Origin: Hygrophila difformis
Lineage: Eukaryota; Streptophyta; Magnoliopsida; Lamiales; Acanthaceae
NCBI GenBank assembly: GCA_030278955.1
Contig: JAOANR010000003.1
Span: forward strand, 52,610,902-52,674,901
DNA length: 64,000 nucleotides
Reading direction: 5' to 3'
This document shows positions 1 through 11,938 of the stretch, piece by piece. Position numbers and translations under genes: made by a program. Position 1 is the stretch's first letter; the number at the start of each line of letters is the position of its first letter. The notes under the pieces are model-generated. The model had not been told where the DNA came from. It was given only the letters and a program-made list of their open reading frames with translations, and searched no databases.

Positions 1-45
1 ACTAAGTTCAAAGCATGTAAAGATTACACTACTTGCGAGAAAAAT

Positions 46-70
46 AAACTAAACTAAACTAAACTAAACT
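46..70. repeat. (AAACT)5 microsatellite
   Basis: Five consecutive perfect AAACT units are read directly, followed by a degenerate ACCT pair. It is a simple-sequence repeat with no associated gene. Confidence 0.9.
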
Positions 71-279
71 ACCTACCTAACCCTTAAGGGGTGTGGAACC
101 TCCTGCTGTTCTTTTTGTCCCAAGCTGCTTTTTGGTTAAAATTCTTGATCTCTTGATTCTGTTGTGGAAGGTCTGCTTTTATAGTCAATCTTCAAAACCC
201 TAGGCCCCCCAATGTTGTGCACAGCTTTCTTTGGATGAGTTGTTGAGTGAAGTTCAAATTATCTCAACCAATTCGTATT

Positions 280-649
280 AATTCGAATTGTGAGATCTCT
301 TCCTTGAGCTGGAATTGTACCCTTCAGTTATCAATAAGAATTGTTGAGGATAATTCGAATTGGTCTTGTCTCGAATTGGATGAGGGTTTCTGCTTGGCTT
401 CCTTGCACTTGTTGGCAATTCGAATTGTTTGTGCTAATTCGAATTAATTCGAACTAGACAATTCGAATTGCATCTTCTTCTTGCCTTTGGGTTTCTTCTC
501 TCTTCATTCCCTAATTCGAATTAATTCGAACTTGAACAATTCGAATTAGACTTCTGCATCCCTTCCAACACTTAACCATTCTTTGCTCTCTTTAGCAATT
601 CGAATTGTTGTGCAATTCGAATTAATTCGAATTGCTCACAATTCGAATT
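280..649. repeat. Cluster of eleven AATTCGAATT palindromes
   Basis: The perfect 10-bp palindrome AATTCGAATT occurs at 280, 352, 417, 436, 460, 513, 538, 597, 614, 624 and 640. Several near-copies (AATTCGAACT) lie between. Some copies abut to form a longer palindrome with a central TTAA. Spacing is irregular, so this is a dispersed motif cluster rather than a simple tandem array. Function unknown. Confidence 0.85.
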
Positions 650-980
650 ATGCTTCAACACTTAACCAACTTTCAGTTGTGGGATTTTCAATCTTTTTCC
701 CATCTTTTTGGATTTTTGTGGGCTCTTTTATTCTTTTGCCCATCTTTTCATTCCTTTTTCTTTTCTTTTTCCTTTTTTCATGTTTTTGGATTTTTCTAAC
801 ACAAATACAATTTAAAATTGCATATTTTGTGTCTTTTTGTTACCGGCTCGATGTTTTTACAAACTCGCATTAATCTGTCAAATTCAACTGCTTTCTTATT
901 GAAATAAGATGGAATCACGATCAAAATGTCCGTCTCAGACACGGAAATGGATTGGAAATAATGGACAATTTTGGCCATTA

Positions 981-3900
981 TCAGCTACCACATTCGCCTT
1001 CCCCTCGTGGTAGGCTATCTCTAAATCGTAGTCTTTAATAAGTTTCAACCACCTTCGCTATCTCAAATTCAACTCCTTCTGAGTGAATATATATTTCAAG
1101 CTCTTGTGGTCGGTGAACATTCGACACTTCCGCCCATAAAGATAATGTCTCCATATCTTTAGAGCAAAAACGACCACTGCCAACTCCAGGTCATGTGTCG
1201 GATAATTCTCCTCTTGAGGTTTTAGTTGGCGTGATGCATATGCTACGACTCTCGAGTCTTGCATCAAAACACAACCTAAACCTTCCTTCGAAGCATCGCT
1301 GTAAACTTCGAAGTCACCATTCTCTGATGGTAGTGTTAATACGGGTGTGGTTGTGAGTCATTTCTTCAGCTCTTGAAACGCAGTCTCACAAGCCTCTGTC
1401 CACACGTATTTTACTCCCTTCTTAAGTAGCTGGGTCAAAGGTCGTGCGATCTTAGAAAAATCCTTCACGAACCGTCTATAGTACCCGGCTAAGCCAAGGA
1501 AACTCCTTATCTCGGTTTGGCTCTTGGGAGTTACCCATTCAGTTACGGCAGAGACTTTTGCCGGATCCACTGAAACTCCATCAGTGGATACTATATGTCC
1601 AAGAAATGCTACCTCCTTCAACCAAAAATCACATTTGGACAGTTTGCCGTATAGCTGATTCTTCCGCAAGGTCCCTAACACTTGGTGCAAGTGCTGGGCA
1701 TGCTCCTCCTCATTTTTCGAGCAGATCAGGATGTCATCGATGAACACCACTACGCACTGATCTAACAGCTCTCGAAATACATTGTTCATGAGGTTCATGA
1801 ACATTGCCGGAGCATTTGTTAACCCAAAGGATAACACTGTGAACTCGTAGTGACCATATCGAGTTCGAAACGCCGTCTTCGGAATGTCTTTCTCGGCAAT
1901 TCTCAACTGGTGATACCCAGATCGTAAGTCGATCTTCGAGAATACTGAAGCTCCCTTCAGTTGATCAAATAGAACCTCTATTCTCGGCAGAGGGTATTTA
2001 TTTTTGATGTTCAGTTGGTTTAGTCCTCGGTAATCTATGCAAAGACGTAGTCCTCCGTCTTTTTTCTTAACAAATAAAACCGGTGCTCCCCAGGGGGAAG
2101 TACTCGGCCTTATATACCCCTTTCCTAACAGCTCCTCGAGTTGGTCTTTTAACTCCTTCATTTCCAGTGGTGCCATCCGGTACGGAGCTTTTGAGACAGG
2201 CTCTGTGCCCGGAATGAGATCTATGGTGAACTCAAGATCTCTCTCAGGTGGCATTCCCGGAATGTCTTCAGGAAACACATCCGGGTACTCTCTTACCACT
2301 AGTATGCTATCAACCTTGTTCTCTTCCGCCTCAAGGTTGTGCACGTAGCACGCATATAGCTCATACCCCTTTCGCATCAAGTTACTTAGTTTAAGTGCAC
2401 TAACGATTTTGTTACTCTTCTTAGGGGGCTGAGAGTAAAAGATAAGTCTCTTTCCCCTACTTTTTGACAAGGTGATCTTTTGTTTTTGGCATTCGATCAC
2501 CGCCTTATATTGGGATAACCAATCCATCCCCAGTATGATGTCAAAGTCTCTTAAGTTAAATTCTACTAAGTTCGCGAAGAATTCTACGTTCTTTATCACT
2601 ATAGGAATTCCGTTATATCGTTTAGAGCAAGTTACTACTTCTCCAGAAGGCAATTGAATTCCTAAGCTAATTCTCTCGCACTTAGGTAGATCTAACTCAG
2701 GCACTATTCTTGATGCTATAATTGAGCAACTAGCTCCAGAATCAAATAGAATTCTAAGGGGTGTATTCAAAACATGAAATGTACCTGCCATCACTTCTCC
2801 TTGAGCAGGCACGTCCGCTTGATTAACCACGTTAAGCCTCCCCATAGGGCGTCCCTGATTGCCCTGCTGATTCGCATTCGGCTGCTGATTTTGCTGTGGG
2901 TTTTGGTTCTGAGGGGGCGGAGATCGTTGGTTCTGATTCTGGTTCTGCGGCCTATTTTGAGGGGGTCTGTACCCCTGGTTATTCCCGTTTCGCCCGTTTT
3001 GATTTTGAGGCTGTTCTTGCCCCGTGACCAAATCGTCCCTTTTTGTTATGTTCTCGACCCTTGTTCGGCAATCCCATCGAACGTGACCCATTCGACCACA
3101 TCGGTAGCAGGCACCCTGTTGCGGGCATCCCCTCGCCAGATGGGGTCATCCACATCTTGGGCAGGGTGGTACGGGTTCTTCTTGGTTAAACCTTCTCCCA
3201 TTATTGTTTTGTGGAGGCCTATTCGACCCTCTCCGCTGTTCGTTCCTTCCAGTGTTGTTCTCGCTTCTCGAGTCCCGGTTTCTCTTGTCTTGGGGACCCC
3301 TGCTGGACTCCCCACTCACCCTTCTCTTCAGTTGCTACACATGCGCTACCGCCACAGCGCGGTCGTACACAGCTTGCAAATCGGGGTAGTGTACCCCCGC
3401 GATCACCTCGCGAACAGACAGGTTCAGCCCCATCTCGAACTTTTGTGCCTTTTCTGCATCAGTGGGCACTAGCCTTGGTGCGAACCTCACTAGCTCCTTA
3501 AAACGTGTGTAGTATTCTTGCATAGTTTGGCCTCCTTGCTTCAGCTACAGGAACTCTTCGTACATCGCTGATTTGGTACTCAGGGGATAGAATCGATCCC
3601 TGAGCATCTCCATCATTTCCGCCCATGAGTAGGGCTCGTCATCCTCCGTCAGTTTGGCTTGTGTCGCCTGCCACCAGTCGTCAGCTTCGCCTCCCAAGTA
3701 GTATGAGGCGACGTGCACTCTTTCCCCTTCCGGACACTTGACTGCTCCCAGCAGCTTGTCGAAAGTCTGGATCCACTCCTCCAGTTTAGCTGGATCATCC
3801 TCACCAGCATAGTGGGGCGGCTGGTAAGGATTCACCATCGCCAAATAGTTGGGGCGAGCTTGGGGCGGAGGTACCGCCGCAGCTTGGCCCTGGTTGACTT

Positions 3901-4108
3901 GCGCGTTTCCTAGCGCAATCAAAACCTCTTCTATCGTCCGAAGACGATCGCCCACATTGTTCGGTGCGGGGGCGTCCTGCGCACCTTGGGGTTGTTCCTC
4001 TACAGGTGGGGCCGGTTCCGTGAAATCAGGAGGTATTTCAGTAGGTGTTTCAGTAGTGGTTTGGGGAGCGGGTTGAGTTCTTCCTCTTCCTCTTCATCTG
4101 GATGCCAT
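981..4108 (-). pseudogene. Tekay-1 gag-pol remnant
   Basis: The start codon corresponding to the intact copy is at 4106-4108, but the fifth codon is TGA, so gag is dead from the outset. Downstream pieces are readable in several frames. They include gag core (about 3955-3340), a zinc knuckle near 3110, an asparagine/glutamine-rich linker, a protease with DSGAS near 2740, reverse transcriptase with FIDD near 1740, and the beginning of RNase H (about 1267-1058). At least three frame interruptions are visible (around 3540, 3330 and 3060) plus one near 1357. Protein similarity to the 19514-24238 copy is very high, so the family is certain. Integrase and chromodomain are absent because of the left truncation. 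Confidence 0.9.
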
Positions 4109-4411
4109 TCTGGTACAAATAGGGTGGATTAGGACTTGTGAATTTAATATATAGTCTAAGAAATTTCTATAAATGTATATGTGTTTTATAATTTAGCACG
4201 TGGTGCTCGATCGAACTAAGAAGCGCCGTACGCCTCGGGGTTTTATTTTAGTTTGTTTTATTTCGATTTTTTTCTGCTGTACGGACAGGTCTGTCCATTT
4301 TTTTTTTGTTGATTTATTATATATAAATCGGGCATTTTATTTTCTCAAAAGAAATTTTAGTACAAAGGTAGAAATATTTTCCTAGCAAAATAGTATCTAA
4401 AAATAGAATCT

Positions 4412-4747
4412 CTAGCGTCTCAAGACGTCCTCCGGTGGGGTAGCGGGATCCTCCTCCGGGTCTTCCTCCTCCGAACTTGGCGGCAGTAGATCGTCAAAGA
4501 TAGTGTTCAAGTCTTGCCCATGGGCATCGATGTGCTCCTTTAGTATTAGGTTCTGTGTAGTGAGGGTTTGGACTTGGCGTTCGAGTTGGTTTATGCGGTG
4601 GTGATCCGCCTATCTCAAGTTGCCCATGTGGTGCAAATTGGCCTCCAATTGAGCCATACGGTATTTCATTTGTTCCATGGTTTGGTGGGAATCAAGATGA
4701 ACGCTCATCATCCTGATCATCAACTGCATCATATCTTGACTAGCCAT
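4412..4747 (-). pseudogene. Tekay-1 pre-gag ORF (coiled-coil), one nonsense codon
   Basis: This is a 336-nt frame between the primer-binding site and gag, with the same length and position as the open frame at 24500-24835. It starts at 4747 and ends at TAG 4414-4412. One in-frame stop (TAG, 4612-4610) replaces glutamate 46 of the other copy; otherwise the frame is open. Most differences between the two copies fall in third positions (about 23 silent against about 7 replacement, counted by eye). That suggests the frame was protein-coding while the lineage was active. The predicted product is a helical, leucine-rich segment followed by a glutamate/aspartate/proline-rich tail. No function is known to me. 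Confidence 0.7.
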
Positions 4748-4774
4748 CTAGCGCAAGCAAGAGATCTAAGTTAA

Positions 4775-4915
4775 TATTCGCCAAGATTCTAGGTTAAACT
4801 TCGCCAAGATTAAGTTCAAAGTTGCCAAGATTCTAAGTTCAACTCGCCGAGATTCTTAGTTCAATTTGCCAAGATTCTAAGTTCAAATTCGCCAAGATTC
4901 TAAGTTCATAGAAGA
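4775..4915. repeat. Short tandem repeats in the Tekay-1 leader
   Basis: About six degenerate units of 20-25 bp carry the core GCCAAGATTCTAAGTTCAA. They lie between the pre-gag ORF and the LTR. The same array is present in the intact copy (24862-25022), so it belongs to the element's 5' leader. The next 190 bases towards the LTR are A/T-rich with AATAATAGTTTAAAA repeats. Confidence 0.8.
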
Positions 4916-5115
4916 GATGCAACATGCAAATGCAAATGATGATTCCCCCCAAAAATAATTTAATGCACTATGTATATATATATTTTTTTCCATGGGTTTT
5001 AAAAATAAGAATTTTCCATGGAAATAATACTTTAAAATTTAAAATAATAGTCAAAATATTAATAATAGTTTAAAATATAATAATGGTTTAAAAAAAATAG
5101 TTTAAAAATAGCCGG

Positions 5116-5127
5116 GCTCTGATACCA
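5116..5127 (-). promoter_or_regulatory. Tekay-1 primer-binding site (initiator-Met tRNA)
   Basis: On the minus strand TGGTATCAGAGC follows the LTR end after a 3-nt spacer. This is the usual plant retrotransposon match to the 3' end of initiator methionine tRNA, and it fixes the LTR edge at 5131. Confidence 0.9.
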
Positions 5128-5130
5128 ACT

Positions 5131-7749
5131 TGTAACACCCCGGTTTTTGGTCACCCAGGTCGGGATGTCACCGCCACATCCCCCTAGTAAGACACGGTTT
5201 CTCCGAGCTTACTAAAGGAATGCAAGGCTAGGTATTGCAGTATTTAAAACATTTAAAGCATTCAAAACAGCCCATACGATATAATTCGAAAATAATAATA
5301 TCATAGCGCAGCGAAAATAATTGTTTTAGTATAGTATCACAGCGGAAAATATAAATAGGGCCGACATGGCCAAAACACGGGTTAAACAGGCCCGTTCATA
5401 ATATAGTCTAATGTACGAATTTAAAAACGAATTTAAAGACGCTAAGTTGTCCAAAAATGTAATTTCCCCCATGCATGAATATGGTCATGCTCATTCCACA
5501 TACTCTGTAAGAAAAGAAAATAAAAATGGTTTGGTCAGCACAACTTGCTGAGTAAGTTAACACATGCATGATCGTAGGGTTTAAAAGCCATTAATTTAGT
5601 ATTTAAATAAAACATGATAATAACATAAATAATTCAGTCCAATTTAATCAACTATCCAGTTTGCATAATTCAGTTCAGGGCTTCCTTTAACAACACATTT
5701 CATATAATCTAAAATAAAAGCCATAATTTAAATAAGCATTTAAATAATTTAATTGGACAACAAAATATAATTCAACTTAATTTAAATTTCCCCCTTACAT
5801 CCCAGATTCAGTATTTCATGTATTTCACGATTGCATCGCAATCTTAACAAGTTTAGCCGGTAGCCCGGCGGCCGCAACCGTATCAGCCATACCCAGTACC
5901 ACTCCGGAGCCTCGGGAAACCCATGTGGATATTCTCGAGAGTGTAAGCTCTATATCTCATGCCGTTTTGGCAATATCATATCTCAATTTTAGCGCGCGGG
6001 GTCACCATCGTCCATTAAGGCACGAAGTGAATCGTTAGGGGGCACCCTGCAGAGCACTCACCCCTAATTTTAATTTATCAAGTTTGTAAGGGGATTTAAC
6101 TTCAAAAATCTGATTTCAATTTTATTTATTTAAAAATAATATTTCAATTTGTTTCAACCCTAAAGGTTAATTCCATGTTTCAACAAGGTTTCAAGATTTG
6201 ATTTCTGGTAAACCACAGTTTACTCTAAAATTCGTCTAAAATCAGATTTAATTCCAAAAATTCCGAAATTTCACGAATGACTCAGAAACGTCGAGATCTA
6301 CAACTTTCGTGTTTTATCTTTTTCAATCCCAGATACCGAAATAGGTCAAAAACACCAATTTTTACAGAACCACAAATCTGTCCGAATTTTACAGACCACA
6401 GTTTAGAGATATTGAAATCTACCACAGAAAATCAACTCCAAATTTAATGAAATTTTACAGAGACCATCTTAAGACATTTATCTACAACTTTCATGTTCTG
6501 CCAAAGATCTAAATCGGTCTGGAACCTATGTCAAAAACGTGATCAAGATCGGACCTAAGTTCTGTCAAGAATTTCAAGATCTAGTTTCAAGCAGTTCGGT
6601 TTCGGTTGGTTTTCACATATCAAACCGTCTCTAAAAATTCTGAAAATTTTACAGTAGATAGACCTAAGTCTTAGAAACATTTTTCGTGTTTTAAGTTTTT
6701 CCGTTTGAAGTTGTTTTGAGGTTCGGAAAAATTCGACAAAACTGTTGCGCCGGTAAAAGTCATACGTTGACAGATTTTCGATCTCTTGTTAAATCTTTTA
6801 GTTTCGAACGTTATAATTCCTCCCAAAACCATGTAAGGCTAACTTACAGAGTTGTGAACGTCCGGGATCGTCTATTTTGAAGGCGTGGCTTCCAGTCCAC
6901 CGTTTCTTCTCTCCGTTCGTCGGGTTCTACGATCTAGATCCAATTCGAGGTGTAGAAGAGAAAAGAAGAAGATTAGGATTCGTTTTCGAATCGTATATGG
7001 AACAAGGAATTGATCGAGACTTACCACGACTCTGGAGATCTTAGAATTTTCGTCCAACAGTATTCACCTTGGTTTCGTGCCTGCGACGACTCCGGATTTA
7101 GGGTTTCGAATGTATAGAGAGAGTTGTAGGTTTTGTAAAAGTGTTCGGGGCTTCCAAGGGAGCTTATTTATAGATAGCTAAGACCTAGGGAGTCCAAGAT
7201 CTGACCCTAAGGGTCTTGAGTCGAAAGACGTTCAACCGAAAGTCGAAAAATCCGCGTCCGGGCGAGAGATTCACGCAACAACCAAATCTGTGGGGTGGCG
7301 CGGCCGTGGCGCGCCCAATGCCTATTGACCGCGCGGCCACCGCACCAACTTCGCCTGGACTTCGGTCCGGGCGGGTCGTGCGATCCGTCGTGCTTTTCCT
7401 CCTCTCTTTCGGATTTCTATTCCTCTATGCTCCCGAATTCTGAGTTCCGGGGTATCTCCGGGTTTCTACTTTCTCTCTAAATTTTTACTCGGGTCTAATT
7501 GGATGTTGGACTCGAATTCCCGAGTTCATTGGTGTCGGGTTTCGGTGTACAATTTATTTACCTTTAATAATTCCTTTTATTTAATTAAATTCCTTTAATT
7601 CCCTTTTAAATAAAATCTCATTTCTCATTTCCTTATCTTTATTTATTTCTTTATTTGCTGGATTTATTTATTTATGGTATTTATTGTATTTATTGTTTAT
7701 TTATTTAATTATTGTTTTATTTTATGTTGGAAAATTCTCGGGTATTACA
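5131..7749 (-). repeat. Tekay-1 5' LTR (2,619 bp)
   Basis: The plus strand begins TGTAACACCCCGG and ends GGTATTACA, so it has TG...CA termini. It aligns throughout with the Tekay-2 LTRs but is clearly more diverged. It ends 207 bp before the outer terminus used by Tekay-2, exactly at an internal TG/CA-type boundary, and then joins a Tat fragment. It contains a TATA box. Confidence 0.85.
7165..7173 (-). promoter_or_regulatory. TATA box of Tekay-1 LTR
   Basis: On the minus strand the sequence is CTATAAATAAG, conserved at the same place in both Tekay-2 LTRs (18706-18714 and 27298-27306). It is the likely core promoter for the genomic transcript. Confidence 0.65.
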
Positions 7750-8866
7750 GGCACTGTTATTTCGGCTGGAAGGATTGCGTCCATCCCATATGTCAACCTA
7801 AATGGCGTGAATCCCGTTGCTGAAGTCTTGGCATTCCGATAAGCCCACAATGCTTCGGATAACTTTTCATGCCATTTCCTCGGCTGATCTTCAATCATCT
7901 TCGATATGATTCCTATCAGTTGCTTGTTGGTGGCCTCTGCCTACCCATTTCCTTGTGGATAACACGGTGATGAATGCACGATTCGTATCCCGTATTCCTC
8001 TGCAAAGGCTTTGACCTTTTCTCCCACAAATACTGTTCATCTATCTGTTAGAATTGTCTGTGGGATTCCGAACCTGTAAATCAACTGTCTCTTAATAAAC
8101 TCAATAACTTCTTCTTGAGAAATGCTAACATATGCCTGAGCTTCGGCCCATTTCGTGAAATAGTCTGTTGCAACTAGCACGAACTCATGCCTTTTCGATG
8201 AAGAAGGATGGATCTTTCCAATAATGTCCATAGCCCATCCTCGAAGTGGCCATGGCTTGATCATTATGTGTAACCCTTCGGTCGGTAACTTCTGAATCGG
8301 CCCATATTTCTCGCAATCTGTTCCCATTTTCGGCCAATAATATCCTAGCCGAATGATACTCCATTTCATCGACTTTCCTGCCCGATGTGCGCCGCATATT
8401 CCCTCGTGTACTTCTCCCATTACTCTTTCCGCGTCTTCTTCTCCAACACATCTGAGTAGCACTCCATCGATGGCTCGTTTGAAGAGTAGTCCTCCTATTA
8501 TTATGTAGTCCATCGCCTTCCGCTTTTCGGCTGGATTAGCTTCGGATGGATCTTTCAACGTTCGTGCTATCTCTTTTATCCATTCGGCCTTTTCTGTTTT
8601 GGCCAAATGTATTTCCACATTCCCTGCTATCGGCATTAACCGATATCTGGCTGCGTGTTGAGCCAATTCGTTAGCTAATTCATTCTTTTCTCTGGGGATA
8701 TATTCAACATATACCCCGTCGAATTCTTCCAGTAAGTCGATTGCCTCTTCATACAGTCTGATCAGTTGAGAACTCTTTACCAAAAAATCTTCTAGCAACT
8801 GTTGAATAACCACTTGCGAATCTCCTTTGATTATAATAGCTCTTACTCCTTCTTCTATCAGTCGTT
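7750..8866 (-). pseudogene. Tat-type Ty3/Gypsy pol fragment (RNase H end and integrase)
   Basis: This matches part of the pol of the Tat element at 29946-42155 (about 35460-36616 there), roughly 90 percent identical at protein level by eye. It covers the end of the second RNase H, the integrase zinc-binding region and the integrase core. A stop interrupts the frame at 8037-8039 after ILTDR. An exact 30-nt in-frame deletion removes the CTEC part of the integrase zinc finger. Both ends are abrupt: the left joins the Tekay-1 LTR and the right fades into AT-rich sequence near 8866. It is a dead fragment. Confidence 0.88.
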
Positions 8867-8905
8867 ATAAGAATTTCTATGCTAATGCTATTTTTAAATA
8901 ATTAT

Positions 8906-9067
8906 ATGCTAAAAATAAAATAAAAAGTTATGTGCTAATCATAATTTTTATATAATGCTATGCAAAAAATAAGGTAAAAAGTTCTATGCTATTGTAAATT
9001 CCATATAATGATTTGCTAAAAATAAAGTAAAAAATTCTGTGCTACTCTTAAAAATTATTACAATGAC
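8906..9067. repeat. 54-bp degenerate tandem repeat, three units
   Basis: Units begin at 8906, 8960 and 9014, each around ATGCTAAAAATAAARTAAAAAGTT followed by TGTGCTA and a TATAATG end. A partial unit recurs at about 9136-9160. It is an AT-rich minisatellite flanking the Tat fragment. Confidence 0.7.
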
Positions 9068-11790
9068 AATGATGTTCTTATATATTATTTTAATAAACCA
9101 TTTTATTTTATGTTTTATATGATATAATATGATATATTGCTATGCTAAAAATAAAACAAAGTTTCTCCCATAATTATAATGACCGGAAAATTCAAAGTTT
9201 CTTTTGGGTGTTGAGATTTTTCTTCAAACGCCTGCAATTTTATAGCACAATTATAATAACGCATATATCAATTGGGAAGAAATTAATTCTCCCATAATTA
9301 TAGGAGTATAGTAACTGACAGATTGATTGCCAATTATAGATAATTAACCCAATATAAATCAGCACAGCATACTTCTCACCTTTTGTAACAATTCTAGATA
9401 TGCATAACATTATTTTTCAGGACAGTAACTTAATCGACCAAATACACGTTTCTTTAATGTGTAAATATTAAAATAGTCATTATTTTGTATAGTAGGTACC
9501 GAATTCTAATTGTTGCCTTTTATTAAATAAATAATCCATAAGTTTTATTATTCAATCAATTGTAAAATTTTGTTATGTAAATTGTTATATGAAGGTTGTA
9601 TTAGTTTGTTTAATTAATAGTTATATATATATTAAAATATTGAATAAAGTTTACTTATTACATAAATATTGTAATAAAAATGTATAAATTATAGTAGAAA
9701 ACATTACAAAGCTGTTTCAAAGTTTTGATTTTCCATATTACACTTAATTAATAAGCAAATTAACTAATTAAAATAATTTTTAGTATACACTAAACTCAAT
9801 TATCTAACAGTTAATTTTCATATACGGCTTTTATATGATTAATTACATGTGTATAAATATATATAATGGGATTGGTTATGTTGCTGATTCAGTTTGTGCA
9901 GAAATGCTAAGCAAAAACTTGATTTGTGCTAAAGTTAGTGGAATACATTATTTTTTCTTTTTGGTGAGTGGAGTACATTTATTAGGTGGATATTCTTTCT
10001 ATTTTTATTATTCTCACTAATTTGTGCATTATCTATATGTTATTTAGGAAAGTTGTTTCTTTGGGTACAATTGATAAGGAAGGAAATCATTCGCCGATGG
10101 AATGTTCCAGTATGTAAATAATGATGTATGCTAATTTAGTATGTAATTAGTGCTATGTACTTTTAGATTGTGAAATCAATGATGAAAAACTCATTAATAA
10201 TATGTACTATGGGAATAATATATGAATGCATGTGCTAATGAATCACACCTATAGTGCTATGTGCTAGTATATTGTATAATTAGTGATATGTGCTGATTTA
10301 ATGTGTATTTAGTTCTAAGTGAATGCTAAAAACATTTATGAATTCACTAATATTAATTTATCAAATTAGGAGAATAAATATTACCAAAACCATCAGTTAA
10401 CCATCATGGAAACAAATTATAATGTTATGGAAACAAAATATCACATTAACCAAATTAATAGTGTCTCTTAATTGGAAATAACTTCAAGAATAATCAGATT
10501 AGCACATAATGAACTGTCTTATAGCAATTTCTGGACCTACATAATTTTGGGTTTCTGCATACTAACTAAACCCATATATAATCGAATAAAATAATCTATC
10601 AAAGCAATTTAACGTGTTAAACGTGACATTATATCTATAATTACCTACGTCATTTATGTAATGAAAATAAATGAATAAATATTTTTTTATCGATACATTA
10701 AAATGACTTAAACACGGCCTATATAAATGCTATGTCCATCCGTCATTTATTCATCAGTAATCCACCAATATTGAGTGTGAAAGTTCGTTTAATGTCGCAT
10801 TTCTTACATTCGATGAAGAATGAGGCAATGCATCTATCTCGTTCATCGTTTCAATTTTCACATTCGATCAAAAACGAGGGATCGATGCATCAATGTCGTT
10901 ATGCAATGGTGCAAATTAATTATTGGTGAGTTTGGTTTTATGTTATTTATTTATTTTTAATATTTTTTCTCATTCTTCTTTTTTAAAAAAAATAAAATAA
11001 ATAATAGTCTTATTTTCTTGCGAATAAATAGTTGAACATGTTTGAAATTGTTCCTCATGTTATTGCACCACTAAAGGTGTAAGGTAATACACCAAGATGT
11101 TGCCTATATATGATTAACAACAAATGGAACTATATATTAAATAATTGAATTGAATTTTTACGAATTTTATTTTACTCACACATTTTTAATATTGAACTAT
11201 AACTTCATTTGTGAAATGTGTGTATATATATAAATATATATGACAATTATTTCAGGCTTGTAAATAATGATTTATTATATTAGTCATCATCAATTCATAT
11301 GGAATTTTTTTTTTTGAGGAGCAATTGAAGGCCTGGAAAGGGGTGGTGGGAGCCTATGCACACTTCAGATGGAAAAATAAGATCATTCATTCATTAAATT
11401 ATTTTTTCTTTTAAATAAATCTAGAAAATGCATGATGATTATTGCTTCACATACCTGAAAATTTAAATTATTTTGATAAAAGGGTCATCCGTTGGAACAT
11501 AACTTCGAATAAAAAGAAATAAAAAATATATTTTCATATTTTCAATTTTTAATTATATAGTAACTGAAATAAATATCGATGGAAACCACATCCTATCTTT
11601 GGTAATATGATGAATTAGCTGACTAAAAAATATTATAGTGTTTAAGAATATAATTCATTCAAATTTACATTGAATGTATTGCAAAATTGATATGATTCAC
11701 TAAAAACTAAATAGGAATGTGAAAAATAAATCAAATTAAGTATTATGAAAAATGATTCTAAATACAAGAAACACATACACACGAACACAC
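9068..11790. other. AT-rich intergenic sequence
   Basis: No reading frame with recognisable protein features, RNA gene or complete transposon was seen. The stretch TCTCCCATAATTATA occurs twice about 120 bp apart (near 9165 and 9290), which may mark a small degenerate insertion. It is probably the upstream intergenic region of the MADS-box gene. Confidence 0.5.
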
Positions 11791-11798
11791 TATAAATA
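11791..11798 (+). promoter_or_regulatory. TATA box of the MADS-box gene
   Basis: TATAAATA lies 148 bp before the ATG at 11939 and is followed by a C/T-rich leader. This is a normal plant core-promoter arrangement. Confidence 0.6.
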
Positions 11799-11938
11799 CA
11801 GCCTCAGTCCAAAGCCATAATCCATCACTACAAACCCTAATATAATATCTTTTCTTCAATTCTTGCAATCTTCTTTGGCTTTCTATCATTGCATTCATCA
11901 GCTTACAGTTGTTTCACTTTTTTCTTGTATAAACACAA

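Larger units (their letters stand above)
1..980. other. Unassigned region left of the truncated Tekay-1 element
   Basis: No convincing gene is seen; the short reading frames here are low-complexity and overlap repeats. The stretch holds an AAACT microsatellite, a dense cluster of AATTCGAATT palindromes and a long T/C-rich tract (about 680-800). Similarity to the Tekay element begins abruptly near 981, so this may be the edge of another element that replaced or truncated Tekay-1. I do not recognise the family. Confidence 0.5.
981..7749 (-). mobile_element. Tekay-1: truncated chromovirus-type Ty3/Gypsy element (5' LTR, leader, gag, partial pol)
   Basis: Read on the minus strand, this is 5' LTR (5131-7749), primer-binding site, leader with a small ORF, gag, protease, reverse transcriptase and part of RNase H, ending abruptly near 981. 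The same order appears in the intact copy at 16682-28084. The rest of RNase H, the integrase, chromodomain and 3' LTR are missing. Several stops and frameshifts show it is old and inactive. On the right its LTR abuts a Tat fragment exactly at a TG/CA-type terminus. Confidence 0.9.

Noticed and set aside
280..649. AATTCGAATT cluster as heat-shock elements
   Set aside because: Heat-shock elements need TTC and GAA units separated by two bases; here TTC and GAA are directly joined, so the spacing is wrong.
247..873. Short plus-strand reading frames as genes
   Set aside because: They consist of the palindrome repeats and T-rich low-complexity sequence, with no domain or promoter context.
5116..5127. 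Initiator-Met tRNA matches as tRNA genes
   Set aside because: These are 12-base primer-binding sites beside LTRs; no cloverleaf surrounds them.
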